From Rudanella lutea DSM 19387 (GTDB taxonomy: Bacteria > Bacteroidota > Bacteroidia > Cytophagales > Spirosomataceae), in contig NZ_KB913013.1 of assembly GCF_000383955.1 (NCBI RefSeq), positions 5,537,694 through 5,601,693 on the forward strand: a stretch of 64,000 nucleotides of DNA. Reading direction: 5' to 3'. Under the pieces are notes generated by a model, which worked only from the letters and a program-made list of their open reading frames with translations, searched no databases and had not been told where the DNA came from. Position numbers and translations under genes: made by a program. Below are positions 25,701 through 33,717 of the stretch, piece by piece (position 1 is the first letter of the stretch; each line of letters begins with the position of its first letter).

Positions 25701-27701
25701 CTACCGAATCCAGACCGCAGTGGATTGTCGGCCGGTCGGTGTTTCGAGTGTTAGTACGTAACGGCCGGGTGGAGTATGCCCAAGAGGAACCGAAAGGGTT
25801 TGCTCGCCCGCCCGTACAGGTACACTGGTGAATTGCAAAACCGATTGGCCCAGGCTTGAATATAACTGGATGGTAGCTCGTCCGGCCTGGGGGGCTGTAA
25901 ACCGGATGGAAAGTTGGTCGGAAGCAGGGTTGGGAAATACGACCAGTGTGCTTTCGGTAGATGGCTCATTACCCGTAACCAATGTGGTGGAAGCGACCGT
26001 TTTCAGTATCCAGTTGTAGGGGTCGAAAACCACACCCGTGGGCGTTCCTTTGGCGGGCAGGGTGAAAAATTGATCGGCCTGATCGTTGAACACAGTTACT
26101 AAGGTGTCGCCAGCCGACGATTGTACCCGTAGCTGAACCGGCATAGTGAAGGAGCCGGGGCTCGACGAACGGGGTGCTTGCTGAATACGTACCCGAACCC
26201 CGGGGCTGTTGGCTTGCGGGCTGTTCGACCAGGCAACAGTATAGGCCGGAAACCCCTCGCCGTACACCCATTGCTTGAAAAAATAGTCTAGTTTCCTGCC
26301 CGAAGAACTTTCCACAATACGTTGTAGATCTTCCGTCACGGCTGTACCGTACGCTACTGTCGGATCAGCGGCATAGGCCCGGATAGCCTTAAAAAAAGCT
26401 GCATCGCCCAGCACTCCGCGCAGCATATGCAGTACTGAGGCTCCTTTGGCGTAGCTGCGGTTGCTATCGAAAATGGTGTTTACGTTGTCGATATTCTGGA
26501 CATAGAGGGTACCGGTAGTATTGCGGGCGCGGCCCATAAATGTGTTCATGGTAGCCGTGTAAGCGGCCTGGCCCGTGGCCGACTGGGCGTACAACGCTTC
26601 GGCATAGGAAGCGAATCCTTCATTGAGCCAGATATTTTGCCAGTCGCGGCAGGTAATTTTATCGCCAAACCACTGGTGAGCCAGCTCGTGCGCAATCAAA
26701 CTGGATGTCCAGCCCCCCATCGACGAAATGGTTTGGTGTTCCATACCGCCCCCCCAGCCAAACTGGGCGTGTCCGTACTTTTCGCGCAAAAAAGGATAGG
26801 GCCCAAACAGATCGGTGAAAAGCGCTAACATGCGAGGGGTAACGTCCAGATTCGGTCGGATCGACGGTAACGTTTCCGGGTAAATGTAGTGGGTTACCGG
26901 CATGGTTTGCCCGTTGGTCGTAAACGGCGTGTCATACCGGTCATAGTTGGTCATTGCCAGCGAAATCAGATACTGGGCAATGGGGTAGCTGTTTCGCCAG
27001 TGGTACGTCCGGGTGCTGTCGGGGTTGTCAGTCGTGCTCACGAGCCGCCCGTTTGAGACAGACACAAATTGGCGGGCTGCCGTAATCGAAACGGCCGACG
27101 AGTCGGCTTTGTCGGCCGGAGTATCTTTACACGGAAACCAGTCTTTGGCTCCGTAAGGCTCACTCAACGTCCAGATAACGGGCGCATTGGTTGGGCCGTG
27201 GGTGGCAAATGCAAAACTTCCGAAGCCATTCAGGCTGGCTGGGTTGCCCTGATAATAAACGGTAAGCGTAAGGGGCTGGCCAACCGATAAGGATTGTGGC
27301 AGTGAAATCTGGACCCGGTCGGTGGTGCGGGTGAAGGCCAGTTTTTGTCCGCCCGATTTCACCGAGTCGACGCGGTGTTGGGGGCTCAAATCCAGAAAAA
27401 ATTGGCCCACATTGGCCGTTGCGGCCTTTAGCGAGAGGGTAGCGGCTCCGTTGAGGTACGCAGGCGTGTGGGTTAAGCGCAAGGCTAACCCGTAGTAGGT
27501 GATGTCGATGGTGGGGTCGCCGGGGTAGGCTGCACCTGATTGGTAGTCGGCCACCGAAGCCTGCCGGGCTCGCGCATCGGCAAACCATTTACCAAAGTAG
27601 CGCACTTTGGTAGCCTGGCAGGCATCAACGCCATCGGTAAGTTGGGCGAGGCCGGTGAGACACGACCCTAAAACGAAAAGAAGTGTAAATAGCTGCTTCA
27701 T
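25701..27701 (-). CDS. T9SS-secreted M1 family aminopeptidase
   Basis: 666-residue zinc metallopeptidase with Sec signal MKQLFTLLFVLGSCLTGLAQ. The M1 catalytic set is intact: GGGMEHQT (exopeptidase loop, the Bacteroidota variant of GAMEN), IAHELAHQWFGD (His338, Glu339, His342) and WLNEGFASYAEALY (zinc ligand Glu361). The last ~85 residues are a T9SS type A sorting domain (VVFPNPASDQLSIRF, YSSLGQSVLQF, PPGRYVLTLET). It therefore crosses the outer membrane through T9SS and probably trims peptides outside the cell. ATG 27701 starts the signal; the longest frame to 27728 is nine residues longer. Confidence 0.93.
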   Translation of the reverse strand: MKQLFTLLFVLGSCLTGLAQLTDGVDACQATKVRYFGKWFADARARQASVADYQSGAAYPGDPTIDITYYGLALRLTHTPAYLNGAATLSLKAATANVGQFFLDLSPQHRVDSVKSGGQKLAFTRTTDRVQISLPQSLSVGQPLTLTVYYQGNPASLNGFGSFAFATHGPTNAPVIWTLSEPYGAKDWFPCKDTPADKADSSAVSITAARQFVSVSNGRLVSTTDNPDSTRTYHWRNSYPIAQYLISLAMTNYDRYDTPFTTNGQTMPVTHYIYPETLPSIRPNLDVTPRMLALFTDLFGPYPFLREKYGHAQFGWGGGMEHQTISSMGGWTSSLIAHELAHQWFGDKITCRDWQNIWLNEGFASYAEALYAQSATGQAAYTATMNTFMGRARNTTGTLYVQNIDNVNTIFDSNRSYAKGASVLHMLRGVLGDAAFFKAIRAYAADPTVAYGTAVTEDLQRIVESSSGRKLDYFFKQWVYGEGFPAYTVAWSNSPQANSPGVRVRIQQAPRSSSPGSFTMPVQLRVQSSAGDTLVTVFNDQADQFFTLPAKGTPTGVVFDPYNWILKTVASTTLVTGNEPSTESTLVVFPNPASDQLSIRFTAPQAGRATIQLYSSLGQSVLQFTSVPVRAGEQTLSVPLGHTPPGRYVLTLETPTGRQSTAVWIR

Positions 27702-27724
27702 GGGTCGACAACGCGCGACGGACC

Positions 27725-28378
27725 TCATTCGCCCGGCCCGAGTGTTTTCGGGCTGGCATCGAGATCATCGTACCGCTTTTGAATGGCTTCGATCTTAAAC
27801 TGCTCATCGGGCGAGAGTTGCAGTTCCCAACCCATACTCCCTGCCAGTTGGTAAATCATGTACTGAATCTGGTTGGTAGCAATACGGGGCAAGTCGCTTT
27901 GCAGAGCCCGGCTTTGCATGGCCTGCTTGGCGTCGTCGAGGATTTTGGTGTAGTCGTCGCTATTGAACTGATTCAGAAAACCCGATTGAATGTCGTAAAA
28001 CTTATAATCGGTATCAATCGACAGAACTTCAGGGTCTGGAAACGATTCGATCATCAATTTCTTTTGTTCGGGGTCCGGCTGGTAGAATCGGACTTTCTGG
28101 AAATCAAAGCCGACCAGTACCTTCGATTTGGCAATGATCATGGCTTTTTTGGGGTCGTTGAGCACGTACAGGATTTTCTTCTGATCCTGATAATTGTAGA
28201 TCTCCGAGAAATATCCCTCGGCCATGACCACTTTGAATACTTTCTCGATTCGTTCGAGCAGCACAACTGATTCCCGGCGGGCATCGCCTACATCGGTTTT
28301 GGCGCGCATGGAGTTGGCAATAGCGTACCCGGCCCCACTGCCGACCAAAAGAAGGAGAAGCGTATTCAGAAAGTCCAT
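27725..28378 (-). CDS. DUF4230 family membrane-anchored protein
   Basis: 217-residue protein with an N-terminal helix (MDFLNTLLLLLVGSGAGYAI) and a soluble DUF4230 domain (VVLLERIEKVFKVVMAEGYF, KKAMIIAKSKVLVGFDF, LRxx-like VLSIDTDYKFYDIQSGFLNQ). Function unknown; the family is probably a periplasmic or outer-face domain. ATG 28378 is chosen because it starts the membrane helix and lies downstream of the hairpin at 28399-28445. It is 23 bp before the M1 peptidase on the same strand order (downstream end at 27725). Confidence 0.85.
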   Translation of the reverse strand: MDFLNTLLLLLVGSGAGYAIANSMRAKTDVGDARRESVVLLERIEKVFKVVMAEGYFSEIYNYQDQKKILYVLNDPKKAMIIAKSKVLVGFDFQKVRFYQPDPEQKKLMIESFPDPEVLSIDTDYKFYDIQSGFLNQFNSDDYTKILDDAKQAMQSRALQSDLPRIATNQIQYMIYQLAGSMGWELQLSPDEQFKIEAIQKRYDDLDASPKTLGPGE

Positions 28379-28398
28379 AACACCAATGTATAATAGAA

Positions 28399-28445
28399 AA
28401 ATGGATAATGAACATGGGTCGTTGACCATTATTCATTATCCATTT
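28399..28445. repeat. 14-bp inverted repeat between rny and the DUF4230 gene
   Basis: Arms AAATGGATAATGAA (28399-28412) and TTCATTATCCATTT (28432-28445) are exact complements; the inner loop holds GGTC-GACC. It starts 13 bp after the RNase Y stop, so it probably acts as terminator or message stabiliser for rny. Confidence 0.7.
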
Positions 28446-28458
28446 AAACGGGATAGCC

Positions 28459-30069
28459 TTACTTCGCGTAGGCTACAGAGCGCATCTCCCGAATAACGGT
28501 CACCTTGATTTGACCGGGGTACTGCATCTCTTTCTCAATTTTCTGCGAAATATCGAACGAAAGTGCACCGGCTCGCTCGTCGCTCACGCGCTCCGCATCG
28601 ACCATTACCCGCAGTTCGCGGCCAGCCTGAATCGCGTAGCATTTCTGCACACCGGGGAAGTTCTGCGCCAGCTCTTCCAATTCTTTCAGACGTTTAATGT
28701 ACGACTCCATCATCTCACGACGGGCACCCGGCCGCGAGCCCGAAATGGCGTCGCATACCTGAATAATCGGGGAGAGCATGCTGGTCATCTCAATTTCGTC
28801 GTGGTGCGCGCCAATGGCGTTGCAGACCTCGGCGTTCTCCTTGTATTTCTTGGCCAGCTCCATCCCCAGAATAGCGTGGGGCAGTTCGGCCTCTTCGGGC
28901 CATACTTTACCAATATCGTGGAGCAGACCGGCACGCTTGGCCAGCTTGGCATTCAGACCCAGCTCGGCAGCCATCGTGGCACAAAGTTTGGCTACCTCGC
29001 GTGAGTGTTGCAGCAGGTTTTGCCCGTACGACGAGCGGAAACGCATCCGACCCACCATCTTGATCAGCTCGGGATGCAGCCCGTGAATACCAAGGTCGAT
29101 AACCGTGCGCTCGCCGATTTCGATGATTTCATCTTCGATGTTCTTGCGGGTTTTGGCCACAATTTCCTCGATACGCGCCGGGTGAATCCGACCGTCCTGC
29201 ACGAGCCGGTGCAACGATAACCGGGCAATCTCGCGCCGAACCGGATCGAAGCCCGAAATAATGATGGCTTCTGGGGTATCGTCAACGATGATTTCGACGC
29301 CCGTTGCGGCTTCAAGGGCCCGGATGTTACGGCCTTCGCGCCCGATTACTTTGCCTTTGATGTCGTCAGATTCGATATTGAAAACCGACACACAGTTTTC
29401 GATAGCGTGCTCGGTCGCCGTGCGCTGAATGGTTTCGATCACCACTTTCTTGGCCTCTTTGGTAGCCGTCAGCTTTGCTTCTTCAACAATGTTTTTGATG
29501 TAGCTCGACGCGCGCGACTCGGCTTCGGCCTTGAGTGTGCTGATGAGTTGCTCACGGGCCTGTTCGGCGGTCAGGTTGGCAATTTTTTCCAGCTGCTCTA
29601 CCTGCTCGCTCAGCATTTTTTCGGCCTCTTCCTGCTTCCGCTTGGCGGTTTCGAGCTGTTGGTTGAGGTGATTCCGCTGCTGATCAAGGCTATTGCGTTG
29701 CTGTTCGAGCGAGTTGCGCTGATTGTTCAGCTCGCTTTCCTTTTGGCGGGCAGCTTGCTGCATCTGATTGATTTCCTGCTCGCGTTGCCGCAGTTTACCT
29801 TCGTTCTGCGTCAGAATCTGCCGTTTCCGGTTTGTCTCTTCTTCAAACTCGGTTTTTAGTTTGAGGTACTTCTCCTTAGCTTCCAGAATCCGGTCTTTCT
29901 TAATCGACTCGGCCTGCATTTCGGCATTTTTCAGAATAATGTCGGCCTGCGACTGCGCTTCGGCCGCTTTTCTATTGTTTTCCCGGCTCGCCATTTTAAA
30001 GCCGGCAAACACACCAATGGCAACGGCTACTATATCGGTTAGTAGGGTCACCCACAATGAAGTCTCCAT
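28459..30069 (-). CDS. rny: Ribonuclease Y
   Basis: 536-residue membrane-anchored endoribonuclease that starts mRNA decay. The N-terminal helix ([17 protein letters not shown]) is followed by a long Gln/Glu/Asn-rich coiled coil (about 25-210), a KH RNA-binding domain ([20 protein letters not shown]) and an HD phosphohydrolase domain ([10 protein letters not shown], then LLHDIGKVW, and [10 protein letters not shown]). Length and domain order are standard. The upstream spacer of 230 bp toward zapA contains several hairpins (see separate entry). Confidence 0.96.
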   Translation of the reverse strand: METSLWVTLLTDIVAVAIGVFAGFKMASRENNRKAAEAQSQADIILKNAEMQAESIKKDRILEAKEKYLKLKTEFEEETNRKRQILTQNEGKLRQREQEINQMQQAARQKESELNNQRNSLEQQRNSLDQQRNHLNQQLETAKRKQEEAEKMLSEQVEQLEKIANLTAEQAREQLISTLKAEAESRASSYIKNIVEEAKLTATKEAKKVVIETIQRTATEHAIENCVSVFNIESDDIKGKVIGREGRNIRALEAATGVEIIVDDTPEAIIISGFDPVRREIARLSLHRLVQDGRIHPARIEEIVAKTRKNIEDEIIEIGERTVIDLGIHGLHPELIKMVGRMRFRSSYGQNLLQHSREVAKLCATMAAELGLNAKLAKRAGLLHDIGKVWPEEAELPHAILGMELAKKYKENAEVCNAIGAHHDEIEMTSMLSPIIQVCDAISGSRPGARREMMESYIKRLKELEELAQNFPGVQKCYAIQAGRELRVMVDAERVSDERAGALSFDISQKIEKEMQYPGQIKVTVIREMRSVAYAK

Positions 30070-30299
30070 ACGATCTATATCGTTAAGGTTGAAAAATTAC
30101 ATCAACCGGGTCCGATACAGCCGTTTCCGAACAAAAAGTGAGCCAGACCAGCGGAAAAACCGGGCGCACTGTACGCCGGGTCGGGTAGTATATTGCTCAC
30201 TAACAACGAGGTAATCTGTCAGACACATTTTGCCCGCTTTGTGCAGGCATAGGCTACGGGGTTTAGGGTAGAGCCGATTCGCTGATCAGATTAAAGACA
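30070..30299 (-). other. Structured spacer between zapA and rny (possible ncRNA or leader)
   Basis: 230 bp without a gene. On the minus strand the 7-bp arms at 30195-30201 and 30137-30143 pair, enclosing a GC-rich hairpin around GGCG-CGCC; a third hairpin, GGTTGA/TCAACC, lies at 30087-30107 close to rny. The position just after zapA is where 6S RNA is encoded in gammaproteobacteria, so a 6S-like RNA or an rny autoregulatory leader are both possible. No family signature was recognised. Confidence 0.3.
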
Positions 30300-30590
30300 T
30301 TAGGGGGTTAGATTCAGTGAAATAGACTGGTCTAACTGAGTAATTTTGTCAAATACCATGCGTTGCATCCGCTGCACCTGTTCATCGCCCTTCAAGCGGG
30401 CCACGATGCAATCAATTGCAATCATGCTCAGAATCTCCTGATTATCATGCCATCCATTTGCCCGGTAGAAATCGATTCGTTCTGCGATCATGGCAGCAGC
30501 CTGACGGACAAAGTATTCTTCTTCAGGTTGCGATTTCAACCTAAGTTCTCTGTCGGCAACTTTGATGCGGATAGATAAACGGTCTTCCAT
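30300..30590 (-). CDS. zapA: Cell division protein ZapA
   Basis: 96-residue FtsZ-ring stabiliser. Family features are the N-terminal beta part SIRIKVADRELRLKSQPEEE, then the helix EEYFVRQAAAMIAERIDFYR and the coiled-coil C-terminus KGDEQVQRMQRMVFDKITQL. Length is typical. It lies 72 bp after a small coiled-coil gene and upstream of rny, a familiar order in Bacteroidota. Confidence 0.92.
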   Translation of the reverse strand: MEDRLSIRIKVADRELRLKSQPEEEYFVRQAAAMIAERIDFYRANGWHDNQEILSMIAIDCIVARLKGDEQVQRMQRMVFDKITQLDQSISLNLTP

Positions 30591-30662
30591 CGCTTTTACA
30601 GGCGTTGTCTACGGCTTCGTTCCTGAGCGCAGGCGCGTGTGCCGGGCAGGGCCTTTTCTGGT

Positions 30663-31001
30663 TTATGACAAAGTACTCAAGTGGGCAATTAGTTGCTCAA
30701 TTTCCCGAATGTACTCGTCGAGTTTTCGTTTAAGTTCGGTGTGATCGGCTGTAGGGGCCAGATTATCCTTCACAATCTTACCAATTTTTGCTGATTTTGT
30801 AAAGGTTTGTTTATCACTTACCGGTTTTTTCTCTAACTCTTTTATCCTGTTCCGTTGTTCCTGAATCGTGCTCTGAAGGCTTTTCTTTTCGTGTTCGAGC
30901 TGGTCGACAAGTACGCTCAGTTGGTTAGCATGATCCTGTAGGTACGTGATCTTTTGCTCCAACCGGTCGAAAAGAAGTTTGAGTTGCGCTTCAGTATGCA
31001 T
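30663..31001 (-). CDS. Small coiled-coil protein
   Basis: 112-residue, mostly heptad-repeat protein (LLFDRLEQKITYLQDHANQL, QLEHEKKSLQSTIQEQRNRI) with a second helix (ELKRKLDEYIREIEQLIAHL). It is probably a cytosolic division- or envelope-associated coiled coil by its place between pheT and zapA; ZapB-like function is only an analogy. No signal peptide. Confidence 0.75.
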   Translation of the reverse strand: MHTEAQLKLLFDRLEQKITYLQDHANQLSVLVDQLEHEKKSLQSTIQEQRNRIKELEKKPVSDKQTFTKSAKIGKIVKDNLAPTADHTELKRKLDEYIREIEQLIAHLSTLS

Positions 31002-31061
31002 GAGATTCCGGGGTGGATCGGTAATGGGAGCCGGGCTGATGCCCGGCTCCTTTAAGGCAAC

Positions 31062-33551
31062 TTACTTCCGGATTACGGCGCCCAGATCCCGTTCAAAAGC
31101 GCCCATGAGCCGTTGCATCGTTTTGTCGATGACTGTATCGTTGAGCGTTTGGGTAGGATCTTGCAGCGTGAAGCTAACCGAGTACGATTTCTTGCCGGCA
31201 CCCAGGTTCTCGCCCTCGTACACATCGAATACGCCAACCGACCGCAGCAGTTTCCGCTCGGTCTGATGTGCCAGCTTGCTGATCTGGTCAAACGTGACGG
31301 TTTTGTCGAGCACAAGCGACAGGTCGCGCCGAACGTCGGGGAAACGGGGCACCTCTTCGTACTTGGCTTTGCCGCTGTACCCTTTCATCAGGGCCTGCCA
31401 GTCGAAGTCGGCATAGAATACCGGCTGTTTCAGGTCGACGAGCTTGGTCAGTTTGGGATTCACCAGACCCAGGCTCACGATGGGCTTCTTGTTCACGCTG
31501 TACGTGAGCCCATATTGAAATAGGGGAGAGTCAGTTGGCTGACTGTCGAACGACCGCACGCGCAGGTTGCCCAGTACCCGCTGCACAGCGGCTGCCAGGT
31601 TATGAAACGTAACCGGCTGCGCTTTCTGCTGCCAGCTTTCTGCCTGTTGGTTACCCACCATGGCCAGACTCATCCGCATAGTCTCCACGTACTTACGGCC
31701 TGCTGTCCCCGTTTGTGGGTTGGTAGTCTCTTTCTGGTGGTATACCTTTCCGAACTCAAAAAACTTGAGGTCTTTCTGCCGCCGGTTCAGGTTGTACACC
31801 ATGGCTTCGAGGGCCGAAAACAGCAACGTTTGCCGCATCACCGACAGCTCGTCGCTGAGCGGGTTTAGCAACGTCACGTCGGTACCGGGCAGTGCCGACC
31901 GGATGGCATCGTGATAAGCCGGGCGGGTGAGGGAAAGCGACATGATCTCGTAAAAACCATTGCCGGCCAGCATTTCACTAATCCGTCCCTGAAGCTGATT
32001 GACGTCGATAGTTGGAAACTCGGATAGCGAATCGGCCCGGAGGGTAGCTGAAAGCGGTACGTTATCGACGCCGTAGATCCGTAAAATCTCTTCGATCACG
32101 TCGGCTTCGCGCGTCACATCGACCCGGTACGGGGGCACGACAGCCACAAAGCTGGCATTTGGGTCGGGTTCGGCCACAACCTCATCGAGCTGAATGTCGA
32201 GGGCGTTCAGAATTCGGGTAATCTCGGCACGGTCGATCTGAATACCGATCAACCGGTCGATGTTGCGGTACCGAACCGGTACTCGGAACGGCGCTACGGG
32301 CGTCGGGTAAATATCGACGATATCGGAGCTGATTTGCCCGCCGGCCACCTCTTGTATGAGCAGGGCGGCCCGCTTGAGAGCGTACACCGGCAGGTTGGGG
32401 TCGGTACCCCGCTCGAACCGAAACGAAGCATCGGTGCGGAGGTCATGGTGTTGCACCGTCTGCCGGACCGATGCCGCACTGAAATGGGCCGATTCGAGAA
32501 AAATGCGGGTTGTCTGCTCGCTCACGCCTGATTTCTTCCCGCCAAACACTCCGGCAATACACATGCCTGCCGCAGCAGGATCGGGGTTGCCGTTGCAGAT
32601 CATCAGGTCGGTGGCTTTTAGCTTGCGCTCGGTGCCATCGAGGGTGACAAATGGAGTGCCTTCGGGCAGGGTTTTTACCACTACGGTGCCGCCTTCAATC
32701 TGATCTGCATCAAAAGCGTGCAGCGGTTGCCCCAAATCGTGGCAAACAAAGTTGGTCACGTCGACCACGTTGTTGATTGGCGTCAGGCCAATGCTCAGCA
32801 GGCGCTGCTTCAGCCAGTCGGGTGACTCCTGTACGGTTAGGCCGCTGATTGTCAGGCCAGCGTAGCGGGGGCATGCCTCGGTAGCTTCTACCCGCACATC
32901 GAGGGAGAAATCGGTTGAATCTACCCGGAATGCATCAACCGGGGGCAACGAGATGGGGCGCCCGGTGAGGGCATGCAGGTCGCGGGCCACACCCATGTGC
33001 GAGGCCGCGTCGATCCGGTTGGGCGTCAGGCCAATTTCGATCTGATAATCGGGCTGAAGCTTAAAGTACTCGGCAGCAGGCGTACCGTTGGGGACGTCGG
33101 TGTCGAGCACCATAATCCCGGCATGCGAATGACCCAGACCGATTTCGTCTTCGGCACAGATCATCCCTTCCGATGCAGCTCCTCTGATTTTAGCTTTCTT
33201 GATGGTGAGGGGCTCGGCCGGTCCGCCGTTTGGGTTAGTAGGGTACAGCGTAGCTCCTACGAGGGCTACCACCACCCGCTGACCAGCCGCTACATTGGGT
33301 GCGCCACACACAATGTTGAGCGGAGTACCGGTACCTGCGTCGACCGTGGTGAGGCTCAGTTTATCGGCGTCGGGGTGACGTTCGCAGGTGAGTACTTCAC
33401 CAATCACTACGCCTTCCAAACCACCTTTGACAGCTTCGACTCGTTCAATTCCTTCTACTTCCAGACCCGTACTGGTCAGCATTTTGCCTACCTGTTCGGG
33501 GGCTTCAGTCAGTTCAATAAACTGCTGCAACCATTTATACGATATAGTCAT
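31062..33551 (-). CDS. pheT: Phenylalanine--tRNA ligase beta subunit
   Basis: 829-residue subunit of the alpha2-beta2 synthetase that charges tRNA-Phe. Domains in order: tRNA-binding OB domain (about 40-155, GVVIGEVLTCERHPDADKLS and LNIVCGAPNV), B3/B4 editing domain (RIDAASHMGVARDLHALTGR, FVCHDLGQPLHAFDAD), B5 domain, catalytic-like core (LLNPLSDELSVMRQTLLFS) and C-terminal FDX-ACB domain (FPDVRRDLSLVLDKTVTFDQ). ATG 33551 fits the conserved start MTISYKWLQQFIEL; the frame upstream is spurious and the promoter lies at 33574-33581. pheS is not in the window. Confidence 0.96.
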   Translation of the reverse strand: MTISYKWLQQFIELTEAPEQVGKMLTSTGLEVEGIERVEAVKGGLEGVVIGEVLTCERHPDADKLSLTTVDAGTGTPLNIVCGAPNVAAGQRVVVALVGATLYPTNPNGGPAEPLTIKKAKIRGAASEGMICAEDEIGLGHSHAGIMVLDTDVPNGTPAAEYFKLQPDYQIEIGLTPNRIDAASHMGVARDLHALTGRPISLPPVDAFRVDSTDFSLDVRVEATEACPRYAGLTISGLTVQESPDWLKQRLLSIGLTPINNVVDVTNFVCHDLGQPLHAFDADQIEGGTVVVKTLPEGTPFVTLDGTERKLKATDLMICNGNPDPAAAGMCIAGVFGGKKSGVSEQTTRIFLESAHFSAASVRQTVQHHDLRTDASFRFERGTDPNLPVYALKRAALLIQEVAGGQISSDIVDIYPTPVAPFRVPVRYRNIDRLIGIQIDRAEITRILNALDIQLDEVVAEPDPNASFVAVVPPYRVDVTREADVIEEILRIYGVDNVPLSATLRADSLSEFPTIDVNQLQGRISEMLAGNGFYEIMSLSLTRPAYHDAIRSALPGTDVTLLNPLSDELSVMRQTLLFSALEAMVYNLNRRQKDLKFFEFGKVYHQKETTNPQTGTAGRKYVETMRMSLAMVGNQQAESWQQKAQPVTFHNLAAAVQRVLGNLRVRSFDSQPTDSPLFQYGLTYSVNKKPIVSLGLVNPKLTKLVDLKQPVFYADFDWQALMKGYSGKAKYEEVPRFPDVRRDLSLVLDKTVTFDQISKLAHQTERKLLRSVGVFDVYEGENLGAGKKSYSVSFTLQDPTQTLNDTVIDKTMQRLMGAFERDLGAVIRK

Positions 33552-33573
33552 GCGCTCTATTGGGGGCAAAATG

Positions 33574-33581
33574 CAAAAGTA
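33574..33581 (-). promoter_or_regulatory. -7 promoter element of pheT
   Basis: Minus-strand TACTTTTG matches TAnnTTTG and lies 22 bp before ATG 33551, supporting that start. The -33 box is not clear. Confidence 0.55.
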
Positions 33582-33717
33582 GGAAGAAGGGGCGAAAGTG
33601 GGAAGAAAGCAGCTGCCCGAACGGTCGGTAGTAGAAAAAACTAACCAGTTGTCAGGATAATTTATCAATTAAACTGGTCTTTGATTATACTTCGACAGTA
33701 ACATAAATTTAGTATTT

